From contig OX467091.1 of NCBI GenBank assembly GCA_950106755.1, positions 20,167,538-20,231,537 on the forward strand: DNA of 64,000 bases, in the 5' to 3' direction. This DNA comes from Climacium dendroides (Eukaryota; Streptophyta; Bryopsida; Hypnales; Climaciaceae). Position 1 is the stretch's first letter. The number at the start of each line of letters is the position of its first letter. The notes under the pieces are model-generated. The model saw nothing but the letters and a program-made list of their open reading frames with translations. It was not told the DNA's origin and made no database searches. Positions 49,583-61,749 of this stretch are shown piece by piece. The position numbers and the translations under genes were made by a program.

Positions 49583-52546
49583 TTTGTATAGGCCTCTTAC
49601 CTATTATTGAATGCGGTGATGCTTTATTATGCACACTCCTCTATGAAGCCTCTTAGGGGTGCATGGGTTTTATCATTTGTGTCATGCAATGATGATGACA
49701 ACAAAGGAAACTTCAATGGCTATTCCAACCAATGGTACAACAACCCAGGGTTCTGCATGTACATCAAACCAGTGGATCTATTATGGTAAGTAATCTCAAA
49801 TGGAATAAAAAAAAACATGTTGAAAATCCATTCCTTAGGTATTTTAATATTAATAGAAGTCAACTCTAATGTATTGGAAGATAATTTCTAAGATCCTACA
49901 TTTGACCAAGTATTAGAATCCAAATTATTACAAAAGTAGGAAACCGGTTCAGTGGGGTGGTAGTATGAACTTTTATGAGTCTATAAGTGAATTGAGATCA
50001 TTTTCTTCTATAACCTCAAGTATTGGTTGTTGAGGATGTACCCTGTAGAAGAAGGTTTTTGTCCCCTAAATAGCATTGTTTCAAATGCCTACAACTTTGA
50101 AAACACTATTAAGAAATTTGTGAAATGGTCTATTTTTCTTTTTCTTCACGTAGCTGATTCTAGAGTATGAGTGTGTAGATGCGTGACTTGGCAAACTCCT
50201 TTGTCAACCTCCTTTACTAATACGCTTGAGTGTGGGGGTTTGAATATCCTTGTAGGTATTTTATTTTGTATTTGGAGTTGGTGATCCAAATGAAGGTTTT
50301 GAGGAGGTTTGATGGAGAGCTGTAAGTCTTTGTTTTTCATACCTCTTGCTTTGTAATGCTTGATCCTTATTTCCTTGATAAGGAATTATATATACAATTG
50401 ATGCCTCATTCAATGGTCCAATGAGCATACTATCTGATTTTGATGGACAGGCTAAATAGATAATTCTCTAACTATAAATCCTTCTACAATTTTTTCTAAT
50501 ATAAAATTCTATTTTTTTAATTTTTTAATTGGCAAATTGGAGACATGATATCTAGCAAGGGAGGTGTGGTCTCTATAGAGGAACTTGCACCATATTTGCA
50601 TGTACTTGCATACAGTGAGGATGCTAAGGCAAGCTTCATTTCAATTTTTTTTTTAATCAAGGTAGGTGTACATACTCTTGCATGACTTTATAAGTAGCAG
50701 TAGCATTAGCTATTTCATATTGTCAACTATAATACTTTTTGTGGTGCAGGCATCAAACACATAAGTTCTGCCAGTCCTACTACATTTTCATGGTCATTTT
50801 GAAGTAGACATATAGGTAAGCATCTTCATCATAAGTGCTCCATATAATATGTTCTGTATCTCAAGCATGTATTCAAACTCTCACCTACACTAAAATTTGA
50901 AATCCACTAAATATGAAGAAACCTTACAAAATATGAAGATTTAGCAATATATAAAATATCAGATGCTCACTATTTGCACATTTGCACATTTTGGTCTTTT
51001 TAGGTTAGAGGTTGAATGACTTTTTGAGAGGGCATTTGTTTGTGAAATTTTGCACGTACATTGTGGTTTCAAGTATGTTGTGACATTTCAATTTGGGTGT
51101 CAACTTTCTGGGCTTTGACCTATGACATACCATGTTACTAAATGTGGAAGTTACTATCTATGTGAACTGTTGTGTAGGAATACATTCTTTAGGGCTTTTA
51201 CTCACTATAGTGGATAGCCATGGATGGACCATCATTTTGCGATGGATTATCTATCCAAAATGAGTAAAAGTTGTCAAACTATAAAGGTGAACTAACTATG
51301 GTGAGCAATGCTATGCACAATTATACTAGTGATAGTAGACTGTGAATTGGAAGTATTTAATGTCTAATTTGAGTAAAGTACTTGCAGTTGTTCAATAAAT
51401 CTGAGTTGATGTCTTTTGTAGATTTCAGTATTCCAGCACTATAAAGAATCTAAAGTGCAATTCAAATTGCAAAAATGTCAGCAGATGTGATTTATGCGAA
51501 ACCTCTACTTACATTTACTCTTGTAATCTATGCTGAACTACTTGCTAACCAATGCTTACATTGACTCTTTGCAAACCGTCTTTTACGTCTTTGGAATGCC
51601 GTCTAGTATGGCTCAACATGACATAGAAGGCTTCATCTTATACAGCAAATGGAATGCGACCACATGTGATGCAAAGCAGTGATTGGCTCATTATAGGCAC
51701 ATACATTTGTTGTTGACATGTCATCCTATAGGTAGAAAATATTCTTGCCATTCATAATATGTTGTTCGTCAAGTCCGTTATAGTCTTCTCACCTATAGAG
51801 TAGTTCTATATTAGAGATACTGAATACACTAAGTTTAAGACAGTGCGAATGTTTGTCGTTGCTTTTGTTAAAAAAGTGGACATGCTAAGTGGAATGACCA
51901 TCCAGCTTCTAGGATATATATTTGAACTAACTTCTTTGGGGATGTTTGTGATGAAGGTACATCAGCGTCTGTACAATTATGTTGGGAACCATTGTCATGG
52001 TAGGGAACCTATACATATGTAGCAAGCATTTCCATTCTAATTTGTGATGATTTTGGTATACATAATGAGTCATTTATTTATTTGACTATCATTGCGGAAT
52101 GTGAACAGGTTTAGGGTGAAGAAGAAGCACATAGAGTTTCAAATCCAAGGAAGCAATGAAAGCAGTTAGTAATTGAAAGTTGTAGCTAACCAAAGTGGAC
52201 AGGGTGATTGGTCTTGCACGAACATGGAAACTATAATCAGGTATCACTTTTTTGATGTGCACAATGAGCTTGGAGGACTTACTAGCAATATTTACTTCAT
52301 GTAGCAATATGAATGCTAAATTTTCCTAATATGTGAAGGACCATAAGGATCTGGAATATGGTGAATGATTCTACATTGCAAATAAATAAATGAAGCTTCT
52401 TGCCTTGGTCAAGTAGTTCTTTCTAAAAACTATATGTTTCTATAAGTAAGGTAGTCTTGTATTCTATGCATAATGCTTGGATGCCTTTCAATCACTCATT
52501 GAAGATTAGTGGATGCTGACTACATATGAGATTAGTGATATCAGTC
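49583..52546. other. Intergenic with decayed gene fragments
   Basis: 49600-49790 keeps an open frame (CNDDDNKGNFNGYSNQW) that could be a further exon of the dioxygenase-like gene. 50036-50150 is open but unrecognised. Two exon remnants at 50.25-50.65 kb are annotated separately. From about 50.7 to 52.5 kb I see no coding signal or recognisable repeat. Confidence 0.4.
50252..50640 (+). pseudogene. Two-exon remnant resembling a plastid protein of the At5g03900 type
   Basis: Exon a (acceptor CTTGTAG at 50251, donor GCT/GTAAGT near 50320) reads FVFGVGDPNEGFEEV, a stop, then WRAV. Exon b (about 50541-50640) reads GDMISSKGGVVSIEELAPYL. From memory these match the FVFGDGDPN...EERRW and GGVV..EELAPYL blocks of an Arabidopsis plastid-associated protein family (At5g03900). 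The internal TGA and lack of further exons indicate a pseudogene. The family assignment rests on recollection of short motifs only. Confidence 0.35.
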
Positions 52547-52549
52547 AAT

Positions 52550-52763
52550 CACTACAAGAGAAACACGTCCGAAATGACAGAAATCAGCTAGTCCTAATCT
52601 ATAGAAATTTGACGAATTTCAGTCCGAAATGACAAAAACTGTCCGAATCTACAGAAAATTGCCTAAATTGACAAAAAACTGTCAATTTTCTATAGATTAG
52701 GACTAGCTGATTTTTGTCATTTCGGACCAGTTTTTGTCATTTCGGACTGCTTTTCTTGTAGTG
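52550..52763. mobile_element. CACTA (En/Spm) MITE, hairpin-forming
   Basis: Ends CACTACAAGAGAAA and, on the complement, CACTACAAGAAAAG, the standard plant CACTA terminus. The 3-bp target duplication AAT lies at 52547-52549 and 52764-52766. Almost the whole 214 bp is self-complementary, built from repeats of GTCCGAAATGACA and CAGCTAGTCCTAATCTATAG, so a transcript would fold into one long hairpin. Confidence 0.9.
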
Positions 52764-52766
52764 AAT

Positions 52767-55319
52767 GCAATTGAGTTAGCATGAAGTTCAGTGCAATAGC
52801 CCTCCATTTCATTGCATGTCAAGTTGTTTTAGATTTTCAACTTCAATCATGGCTTAACCGTAATATATAGGAGCATTGTAAAAATTGTGAGCTTCATGAG
52901 AATGATTGTGAAGCCATGTATACTTAGCAAGGTAGGCATAATGACCAGTGATGCTATGCTTTTGCTATAGGTTAGACTTTGCCACTTGAGCAATGGCACT
53001 AGAGTTTGTAAAGTTCTTAACCATTGGTAGTTGCTGGTAGAGTGGTGCTCTCATCCAGAATTGCATGAATTCATGGAATATGATGTGAATCTCTTCTAAC
53101 TGTTTTGAGTCGCTAAAAATTCATTGGGGTCCAAGTTAGGCTTTTGCTCCCTTCTAACATTAGAGAGAAGAGATAATTTGATCATAAGCTCTAGCCTAAG
53201 CAATGACATCCTATGCATTGCACCGCATGACCTATGGTCTAGAACTTTCTCACGGATATGCCAAAATTCAAACGTTTAGTCTTGTTGAATGTCATCACGT
53301 GAGTGTTTGAGAAGTTTCAATTCAACGTCTATAAGGATGTGGTATGACATTGAAGACAATGTCCACAACACAGTAATTCCAGACGTTCCACTGACTACAA
53401 AGCAACATTAGTGGGACTATGTCTGAAGTCAAGCATGACCATTCTATAGAATGAGACAACCACACATAGTTGTGTAGTGCACACGATGACCAAATGGACC
53501 TCAACATAGGTTTACAATATTTCTTGTTTCAACCTATGTACAATTTGATGCCAACTTGCGCTTAGGTAAAATTGTGGCATTCCAAAGTGTCACCTAGATG
53601 CATATCAGTGTCATCACTGAATAACTTCTAAGAGACGTTGACACCAATTCTTAGGCTACATTGAACATAAAAGAAACACCCATACTTTCAAGCTCATGGC
53701 TTCTTATAGTCAATTGGAACATCTACTGACACTACATGTTGCCGACAATGAGGCTTGTTGTGCTGCACCACTACTATTATCCAATAGACCAATGTCAGCA
53801 AAAAAATACATTTAAGCATGCAAAACATTTGAAAATGAAACCGTGAACCCCTAAACAATGTACACATGTGGTGCTCCGCACAAGCAACAATGTCAGCAAA
53901 GACAGACACAGGAATGTTATTGGTACCACCACACATCATTGGTTTATCAAATTGTAGAAGCCACGTCACTTGCCATGAACTCCAGGGCAGGGCAGAAAAT
54001 TTGCTGACTTGTCAATGACTAGCTGAAGTGCGTTGACGTGGATGCCATGTGGCGCTCATTTGAGGCTTCTTGCTGGCATGTTATAGCAAGTGTTTGAAGC
54101 TGGCATCTCTAATTCAAGGCTTGTTAGTCTAGATTTCAGTCCATTTTTGCCCTGTTAATAGGAACGGATTTTAGATGACGTTGCATCCAACGCCTTCTTT
54201 GTCCACCAAAACGTATTTTCTCGTCTTCGAAAACATTATTTTGGACGCGGTCTTCTTCTAGTGCTAGGATTCAAGATTGGGGAGCTAATTTCAATAGCTT
54301 TTAATAGTATTCACCAAATAAAGGAAAGTCAAATAAACGAGAAGTAAAAGGACCTAAGGTAGACAAATCCATTAGTTATGGACTATAACCCAAGTTCCCC
54401 AATCCAAGTTCTAATTGGATTGGAATTGGGTTGAAAAGTCACCATTTTATGAAGTCAGTAACAACACTATATTCAATATTTTGAGAGGTTTAAAGCCTCT
54501 CAAAATAATATTGTCCATTTAGATCCTAAAAAATGAATTGTGATTTTAGCCAATTTAGGCTAGCAAACACTAAATTTTCTAGTTGTAATGCGCAATTTCC
54601 ATTAAAATGAGAGTCTTTTGAATAAATGTAGTTTAGTGTAAAATAAATGTTTTGATTCATATAAGTGAAGATTATTTCATCTCTTAAACATCAAGTCATG
54701 AGCTTCACGGTTGGTTGTAAAGGGTTGTTCATCTCATTGAAGCGGTTCGGGTTCAATTCCCGTTGAATTTGTATGAGCGCTTGAAAGAAAAAAACATGAC
54801 TTGGTGTTGCTAAATGAGCTCTGTAGGCAGGAAAGTTGTAACAACTAACCGGCCCCCTATCCAAAATGTGACAAGTGCTTTACATGTTAACCAAATAAAT
54901 AGTGGATATATCCAATACATTTTATTTTCCAAATAGCAATGTAATTTCAAATAAAATATACTAGATGATAAACAAATAAGGAAATGAAGTAAAAAATAGA
55001 TAAAACAAATCTCAAGAATATTATAAAAAAATATATTAAAACTACATTTGAATTCTATTATTTTTTTAAACACAAAACTTACACTTGAAAACATTCATGC
55101 AATACCAAACAATAAAATAAAATCAATCAACTCAAACCTATACCATCTAATCTACTATATGAATTCCCTTCGTTACACAAAACATGACGATGGAAGTAAC
55201 ATAATTATAAAACCTACAACATATATGCATATACAACTACAGATATCAAGTGTACGATGCGAGACTTTGGTTGATGACGTCAATTTGAACAACTGGAATC
55301 TTGATCATACATTGGAGAG
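52767..55319. other. Intergenic; no gene recognised
   Basis: Moderately AT-rich sequence without a domain I recognise. Short open frames here are not supported by splice context or motifs. It includes a tRNA T-arm-like motif noted separately. Confidence 0.45.
54715..54772 (+). other. tRNA-like T-arm / B-box motif
   Basis: GCGGTTCGGGTTCAATTCCC forms a perfect CGGG-TTCAATT-CCCG T-arm, similar to the end of plastid trnH. The upstream part does not fold into a D-arm or a complete acceptor stem. It could be a fragment of a tRNA, a SINE-like remnant, or chance. Confidence 0.2.
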
Positions 55320-56640
55320 TATCTTTTCGGATGCTAGACTAATTCCACGCTGTCATAAGAGCATTTGTATGCTCCCAAAGTGGCGGTTCGGTTTCATCAA
55401 CTTTCCAACATAGACCTCTTTCGCTGTCCCATCTAGTGTAAAACTCTTGAACATCTTGATCTCTTGATGTTGGATGAAAGTACTGAATGAGTACACAATT
55501 TGGTTTTTCTGGATTGTAATTTAGATCAGACAACACCCTTGCAATCCAAACAAGATGACTATCATCATTTGCGGGTCAAACTACAACAAAATAACCTTCA
55601 AAGAGATCTCAACCCACCCTGAAAGATGGTTGTGGGCGACCACTCAAAGGACCTACATACACATCATCTTTTCCAAACTCTTCAAGATCCTTGCTATCTT
55701 CATCTAATTCATCCATCCAATTTGCTTGAACCCGGGTCTTGGCCAAAAACCATCTTTCAAAACAAAAGATGAAGGTAGTAGTTCTAACAATGCTATCTTT
55801 ACACCACGCCAGTAGTGCACTATGTGCTCGTAGCGACTTTAGTATTCCCCAGTGCGATCTTGATTGCACAAATTCTCCCAATACCTTACAAATCCAAATA
55901 TGTCCTTTAAGATATCTTCCGCGCCTTTCATTGAACTTGACATAGCTACTTGTGGCACTCCACTTGGCTACAAACTTTGCCCTTCAGAGTCTTCCTTCCA
56001 TAATTTCATTCCATGACCAGCACCCTTTAGTAACCAGTCTATATCAGTGCACAACATTTTGTACTTCACAACTGGACACCCAGTTGAATCAAGGTAGAAC
56101 TTCACCTGTTGTGGCTTTGTGTGTCCAACCATGATGTCATTACCTTCCAAAACTTTGCTTGCAATGAAATTCTTGAAATCTTACACTTCTTCTATGAGGT
56201 GAGGGATTGTGGAAATGGATTCAACATCCATGAATGACTTCTTAAGAGCAAGAATTGTAAAGAAGTTTTCTTTCTTCAATAGCATATTCCATCTTCCAAA
56301 GAGTGCATCAATGTCATCATGAGTATGACTGACAATCATGAAGTTCACGTACACTTCACGGAAGATCTTATTTGCAACAAGTAGAGACCTCTAACAAAAA
56401 AACAAATCTATTCTCCCGCACCCTTCCCCATTACTAGTAGATGTACAGTTTTTAATGTTAACTTCATAGGTGTGATTCATATCGTCCTCGTTTCTAGTTA
56501 ATACTATTAGTGTAACACAAATGGCGTCAACTTCATGTTCACACGATATTACTAATCTTGGCAAGATGAACTTAATGTCGTATTGGCTCCCATTAACATC
56601 AAGACAAAATTTTCTTTTTATCGTTCATAGTATTGACCCA
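55320..56640 (-). pseudogene. Decayed DUF7869-like (transposon-type) gene fragment
   Basis: Minus-strand reading shows a block around YVNFMIVSHTHDDIDALFGRW, the (G/S)HTHxDIDxxF signature I associate with DUF7869 proteins. It is followed by VKFYLDSTGCPVVKYKML, WMDELDEDSKDLEEFGKDD and NPEKPNCVLIQYFHPTSRD. The pieces lie in successive frames with stops between them (for example just after IPHLIEEV), so it is a pseudogene. The downstream part (VWIARVLSD...WKVDETEPP) is probably the C-terminus. Its upstream edge lies about 95 bp before the first NAT exon seen here. Confidence 0.5.
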
Positions 56641-57173
56641 ATTCCCTACTACATCTTCATTAACTTACCCTTCCGAACTTTGTGAATCTAACGCTTGGCT
56701 CCTGCTTGTTTTGACATATCGTTGATTCTGTTGCAGGTATTTTAGTCCCATTGTGATAGCCCCAGTGACGACGATGGTAGGATTGGGGCTCTTTGAGCGC
56801 AGCTTCTCCGAGGTGAGTTCCTGTCTCATATGCCACTGGACTGAACTTACGAATCCTCTGTGATTAATGAAATGGTGTTGTTCCTTGTTTGACGTTCTGT
56901 GCGTGGTACCGGTTACGTTCACCAGGTGGCCAAGTGCGTTCAGATTGGTGTCCCTGCTCTCCTCCTCATCCTTCTCTTTTCAACGGTAAACGTACTGTCA
57001 ACCTTCCTGGTTTGCTTGTATTTTCAATCTTGTCTTGGCAACCGAGTGTTCCCTTCGTGTTGAACTAACTTCGCCCTTCCATTTCTAATTGGTTTTAGTA
57101 CCTGAAACCATTCCACTATCATGCTCCAGAGGGAGACTGGTAGGGCGTTACCCCTGAGAGAGGATGTAACTTC

Positions 57174-57515
57174 TGTTGAAGTATGCACTCTCGAATGTGT
57201 ATATTCATTCGTCCATCTGGACATCAGATACTCATCCGTATATCTTGTACATCTACAATACAGGGGGAGATTAATTGACAACAGAAAAGTGCTGAGAGTG
57301 GATATTTAACACCGGCACTGTACAATTGCCATTATGCCACCAGTAGTGGAACTGTTAATGTGTAGATTAGTGGAGGTCTGTTACTTAATGAGGTCCGTTA
57401 CTTTCTTACGATGTGTATTATAAATCTGGGGAACTTCTCCCGATCGAATATTGAGATGAAGCCGCACATTGCGAGCTGTGAAGCAAGAGCTTGTTGTATA
57501 CTGATAGTTTCAACA
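57174..57515 (+). repeat. 5' LTR of copia element
   Basis: Starts TGTTGAAGTATGCACTC and ends CTGATAGTTTCAACA. A TATA-like TTATAAAT lies near 57418 in the expected U3 position. Same length as the 3' LTR. Confidence 0.96.
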
Positions 57516-57527
57516 TGGTATCAGAGC
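57516..57527 (+). other. Primer-binding site (tRNA-iMet)
   Basis: TGGTATCAGAGC directly follows the 5' LTR. It is the standard copia primer-binding site, complementary to the 3' end of initiator methionine tRNA. Confidence 0.93.
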
Positions 57528-57645
57528 GACATTAGATTCAGGAGAGTTAGCTTGCGAAGAAACGAGAGATAGAGCAATAGTAGAACAAGACAAACGTAGT
57601 ACTGTTCCGAACGTCAGAGAGGTCTGCGAGAGAAACGAGGAAGAG

Positions 57646-60600
57646 ATGGCAGAGAACTCTAGTTTAGCATTCAGGGAGGGTGACAAGCTAAAAGGCTTGT
57701 CGAATTACTATGTGTGGGCATTCAAGATGAGAGCGGTGCTCAGAGCAGAAGGACAGTGGGCTATCACGAAGAACAAGCAGAACCCAAACAATTTTCCAGC
57801 ACACATTGACGGAGAAGCGTATACAGAAGGACAACTCAGAAGGAAGAAAGTACTTGCCTGTCGATTACTCCTGTTGTCGGTTACTGATGAGCTTGTGGAT
57901 TTGATCGCAGAACACTCCGATCCGGCTCACATATGGAGGACGTTGAGGAACCAATTCAACTTAGGGGATGAGTCTCAAGTGTTGACACTCATGGGACAGC
58001 TTCAAGCATTGAAGATGACCGAAGGAAGTCCGGTTGAAGACTACATTCGGAAAGCACGAGAAATCAAGAACCGATTGAGCAGTATGGGAGAGCGACTGTC
58101 TGATTGGAATGTAAATCAAATGGTCATGAACGGACTGCTACGAACTTACGAAAACATGATACAAACTCTTACGCACCTCGATCCAAACATGTCATTCGAG
58201 AGGCTGAGCACGAGCCTTTTGGCAAAGTCGCACCGACGGGAGCATCGAAATCAATTGCTCGGTGATGAAGAAGCCCTGGCTGCAACACACATGAGGCACG
58301 GAGGATACCCGAACCATGGACGAGGTTTCCCCTAGCAAATGAGAGGACGAGGCTTCCCGGGACGAGCTCCGTTCGGTGCGACGCGACTCCTACCAGGGCT
58401 ATACAGAGCTAACCACGGACCACCACTATGCTACAAGTGCAACTTACCTGGACATATCGTGAGGAACTGCTGGATGCCACAAAGTCAATCTGCCCTTGAC
58501 AAAGAAAAAACAAACCACACTGAGTACGCAAATTCTGCCGAATTCTTTGACTCGCAGTTAGAGTAGGATTATAATCCATACAACCCATACTATAGCTGGA
58601 GTCATGGGCCCTGGTACCTAGATAGTGGGGCAAGTGGTCACATAGCTACAAACTGCGAGAAACTAGATAAGTACCCTAGTTCCTCCGGCGTGCAGATCAG
58701 CGAGATCAAAACCGGGAGAGGGGAGTCACATTCCGTAAAGTGAACAAGCTCAGCTACTGTAACGACTGAGACTGGCGCAATAAAATTGAAGTCTGTTAAG
58801 TATGTACCTAGCATGAAGAAAAACTTGATTTCAGTAGGCGCTCTTGCAGATGTAGGACATCGTGTCCTATTCACCAACTAAAAATGCTGAATCATAGATA
58901 AGCATGACAACGTAGTTGCATCAGGGAGTAGAGATCCCTCAAATGGGTTGTATTGTCTCCAGAATCAACCAACTGCATTATCAGCTGAGTATAAAGATAT
59001 ACCTGACTTATAGCACCGTTGTTTAGGACACCTTAGCTACGCAGGTCTAACTCACCTGTCTAAAGCTATGAGAGTCATCGGTTTGCCTGACATCAACCTA
59101 GAAAAGAGAACATGCCACTGTTGCCTTGCGGGAAAACAACATAAAGAGCGTTTTCCTAAGAAAAGTGAAACTCGCGCACTCAAGCCTGGCGAATGGATAC
59201 ATTCCGACCTTATAGGTCCAATGCCAATACCGTCACTTAGTGGATCTAGATACGTACTAGTTTTCACTGATGACTATTCACGCAAGAGCTGGACCTATTT
59301 TCTGAAAGAAAAGAGTGAGACCATCCTAAAGTTTTACAACTTCAAGAAAATGATCGAAGCAGAGACGGGAAATAGCATGAGGATACTTTGAACAAATCGT
59401 GGAGGAGAGTATCTCTCTAACGAGTTCGTGAAATTCTGCAACAACAATGGAATCAAGCGTGAACTTACGCAAGCAAACTCACCGCAACAAAACGGCGTGG
59501 CAGAAAGAAGAAATCGGACGCTGATGGAGAGAGCTCGAAGTTTGTCCAAGGACTGCAGCCTCCCAACTCACCTATGGACAGAGGGAGTTTCTCACGCAAA
59601 CTTTCTCGTGAACCGAAGTCCAACACGAGCTAACTCTGGTGAGACTCCTGAAGCCAAATACTCTGGAGTAAAGCCAGATATTTCCAATTTAAAAATATTC
59701 GGATGCTTAGCTTATCTGCATGTTCCCAAAGAGAGTAGAAATAAGCTAGAAAGCAAAACCTTGCCCTGTATATTTCTAGGATTTGATGACGAAACCAAGG
59801 CATATAGATTGTTTGATAACACGAGAAGGAAAGTCATCATCAGCCGAGATGTAGTCTTTGATGAGAACAAAGTAGGCTATCACTTTCTTAAAACTACCGA
59901 GCCAGTATCGAGTATCTTCAGTCATCTTGAAACCATCTCGGATGAGGGACCACAGGTAGAACATACAGAAAACGTGGAAATGCAAGAAATAGAACCTGAC
60001 TCGATAGAAAACGAATGGCCTGAGATGAGCAAGTCTCCTGATAAGGAGATCCACACGCCCGAATCGCTAGTAAGAGCTTCTGTCTCCAGACAACCACTAC
60101 CGGCAGATAAACAAGTAGGACCTGCAGCAAGAAGATATCCAACTCGAAATAGATCACCATCAAAGAAGTTGAGAGACTACTAGACGTTGATTTCGGAGCT
60201 GATGGAGGAGCCTCTCGACTTCCAAACTGCCGTCCAGAGACAAGAATGGCGAGTTGCCATGCAAAGTGAAATAGACTCCATCATCAAGAACAAAACCTGG
60301 GATATAATAGATCGCCCTGGTCATAGGAAACCCATCACAGCTAAATGGATCTTTAAGATCAAGAGGAACTCCAAAGGCGAAATCAGTAAATACAAAGCTA
60401 GAATAGTCGCCATGGGGGTCCAACAAATAGAGGGAATTGACTACCATGACGTTTTTGCCCCGATGGTAAGATGGTCAACAATTCATTTGATTTTGGCACT
60501 AGCTGCCAAGTACCACTAGTCACTTTCACAGATGGACGTCATCACAACTTTCTTGAATGGCAACATAGAAGAAGAGATATTGATGGAAATTCCCAAAGGC

Positions 60601-61749
60601 TTCCCTGGCGCAGGTGATAGTACAAAGGTGTGCAAAGTTAACAAAGCACTTTATGGACTTAAGCAATCGCCAAAGGTGTGGTATGACCACATTAGCTCCT
60701 GGTTGCAAAAACGGGGGTTGATCAGGAGTGAGAACGACTCGAATTTATTCTATCTCAAGAAGAATGGAAAATTGACTCTGCTGCTACTGTACGTGGATGA
60801 TTTACTTATTACAGGAAGTGATCAAGAAGAAATCACACAATTAAAACAAGACTTGAAGCAAGAATTTGAGATGACTGACCTCGGTGATGCCAGTGAGTAC
60901 CTAGGAGTAGAGATTCATAAAATTGATAAAGGGCTCTTCATCAATCAACAAAGATATATAAACAAGCTTCTAGAGAAATTTGGACTGCAAGCATGCAATC
61001 CCACGAAATTGCCAATGGATCCAAAGGAAACATTGTAAGCAGAAATGGGCACAGAGAAGGCCGACCCAATGATCTACCGATCCTTGGTCGGAAGCCTGTT
61101 GTATGCATGTATCACCCGTCCCGACATCAGTTACGCTGTAGGGTGTGTTTCAAAGTATATGCAGGCACCCGAATTGGCACATTACCAGGCTGCGAAGAAA
61201 ATTCTTCGATACCTAAGCGGTACACTAGATCACGGAATCTTCATGGAAGCAGAAGGAGATACAAATTTTCACACGTTCGTTGATGCAGACTGGGGAAGAG
61301 ATACAGATACCAGACGATCGATATCAGGCGTGCTTCACAAACTTGGAAGTTCAACAATTAGCTGGAGCAATAAAATGCAACCAATAGTCTCGCTGTCAAG
61401 CACCGAAGCAGAGTACAGGGTATTGACAGATGCCTCAAAAGACATTATTTATTTCAGGAGATTGCTCGAAGAGCTCGGAGTCAACACAGCAGAGCCAACA
61501 ACACTACTTAGTGACAACCAGTCTTGCATCAAATTGGTGCAAAATCCAATTCTCTATGCCCGAACCAAACATATCGAGATCCAGCACCACTTCGTCAGAG
61601 AAGTAGTAAAAGGAGGTGCGATACAAGTCACCTATGTTCCAACAAAAGAGCAGCAAGCGGATTTCCTGACTAAGCCACTTCCTCCGAAGAGCTTTCTACA
61701 AAACTGCTACAGCACAGGTATCATCTCTCGTGCTAGTATCCCTTGCTGA
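57646..61749 (+). pseudogene. Copia gag-pol polyprotein with ten in-frame stops, no frameshift
   Basis: One reading frame runs from ATG 57646 to the terminal TGA at 61747. Gag: DUF4219/UBN2-like region, then a CCHC knuckle CYKCNLPGHIVRNC (58429-58470). Protease: LDSGASGH (DSGA at 58621). Integrase: HRCLGH...CHCC zinc site, then the SDLIGP and FTDDYS region and NGVAERRNR. Reverse transcriptase: QMDVITTFLNG and YVDD (60790-60801). RNase H: DADWGRD and SSTEAEY. In-frame stops begin at 58333, 58564, 58741, 58879, 58888, 59011, 59389, 60181, 60517 and 61036. Several are explained by C-to-T or G-to-A changes at conserved residues (LWHRR-type Trp at 59011, Arg at 59389). It cannot make a full polyprotein. 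Confidence 0.93.

Noticed and set aside
54715..54772. Functional tRNA gene
   Set aside because: Only the T-arm fits; the acceptor stem and D-arm cannot be formed.
57121..57309. Open frame starting inside the 95-bp insert and entering the LTR
   Set aside because: It spans an insertion junction and matches no family; it results from the insertion.
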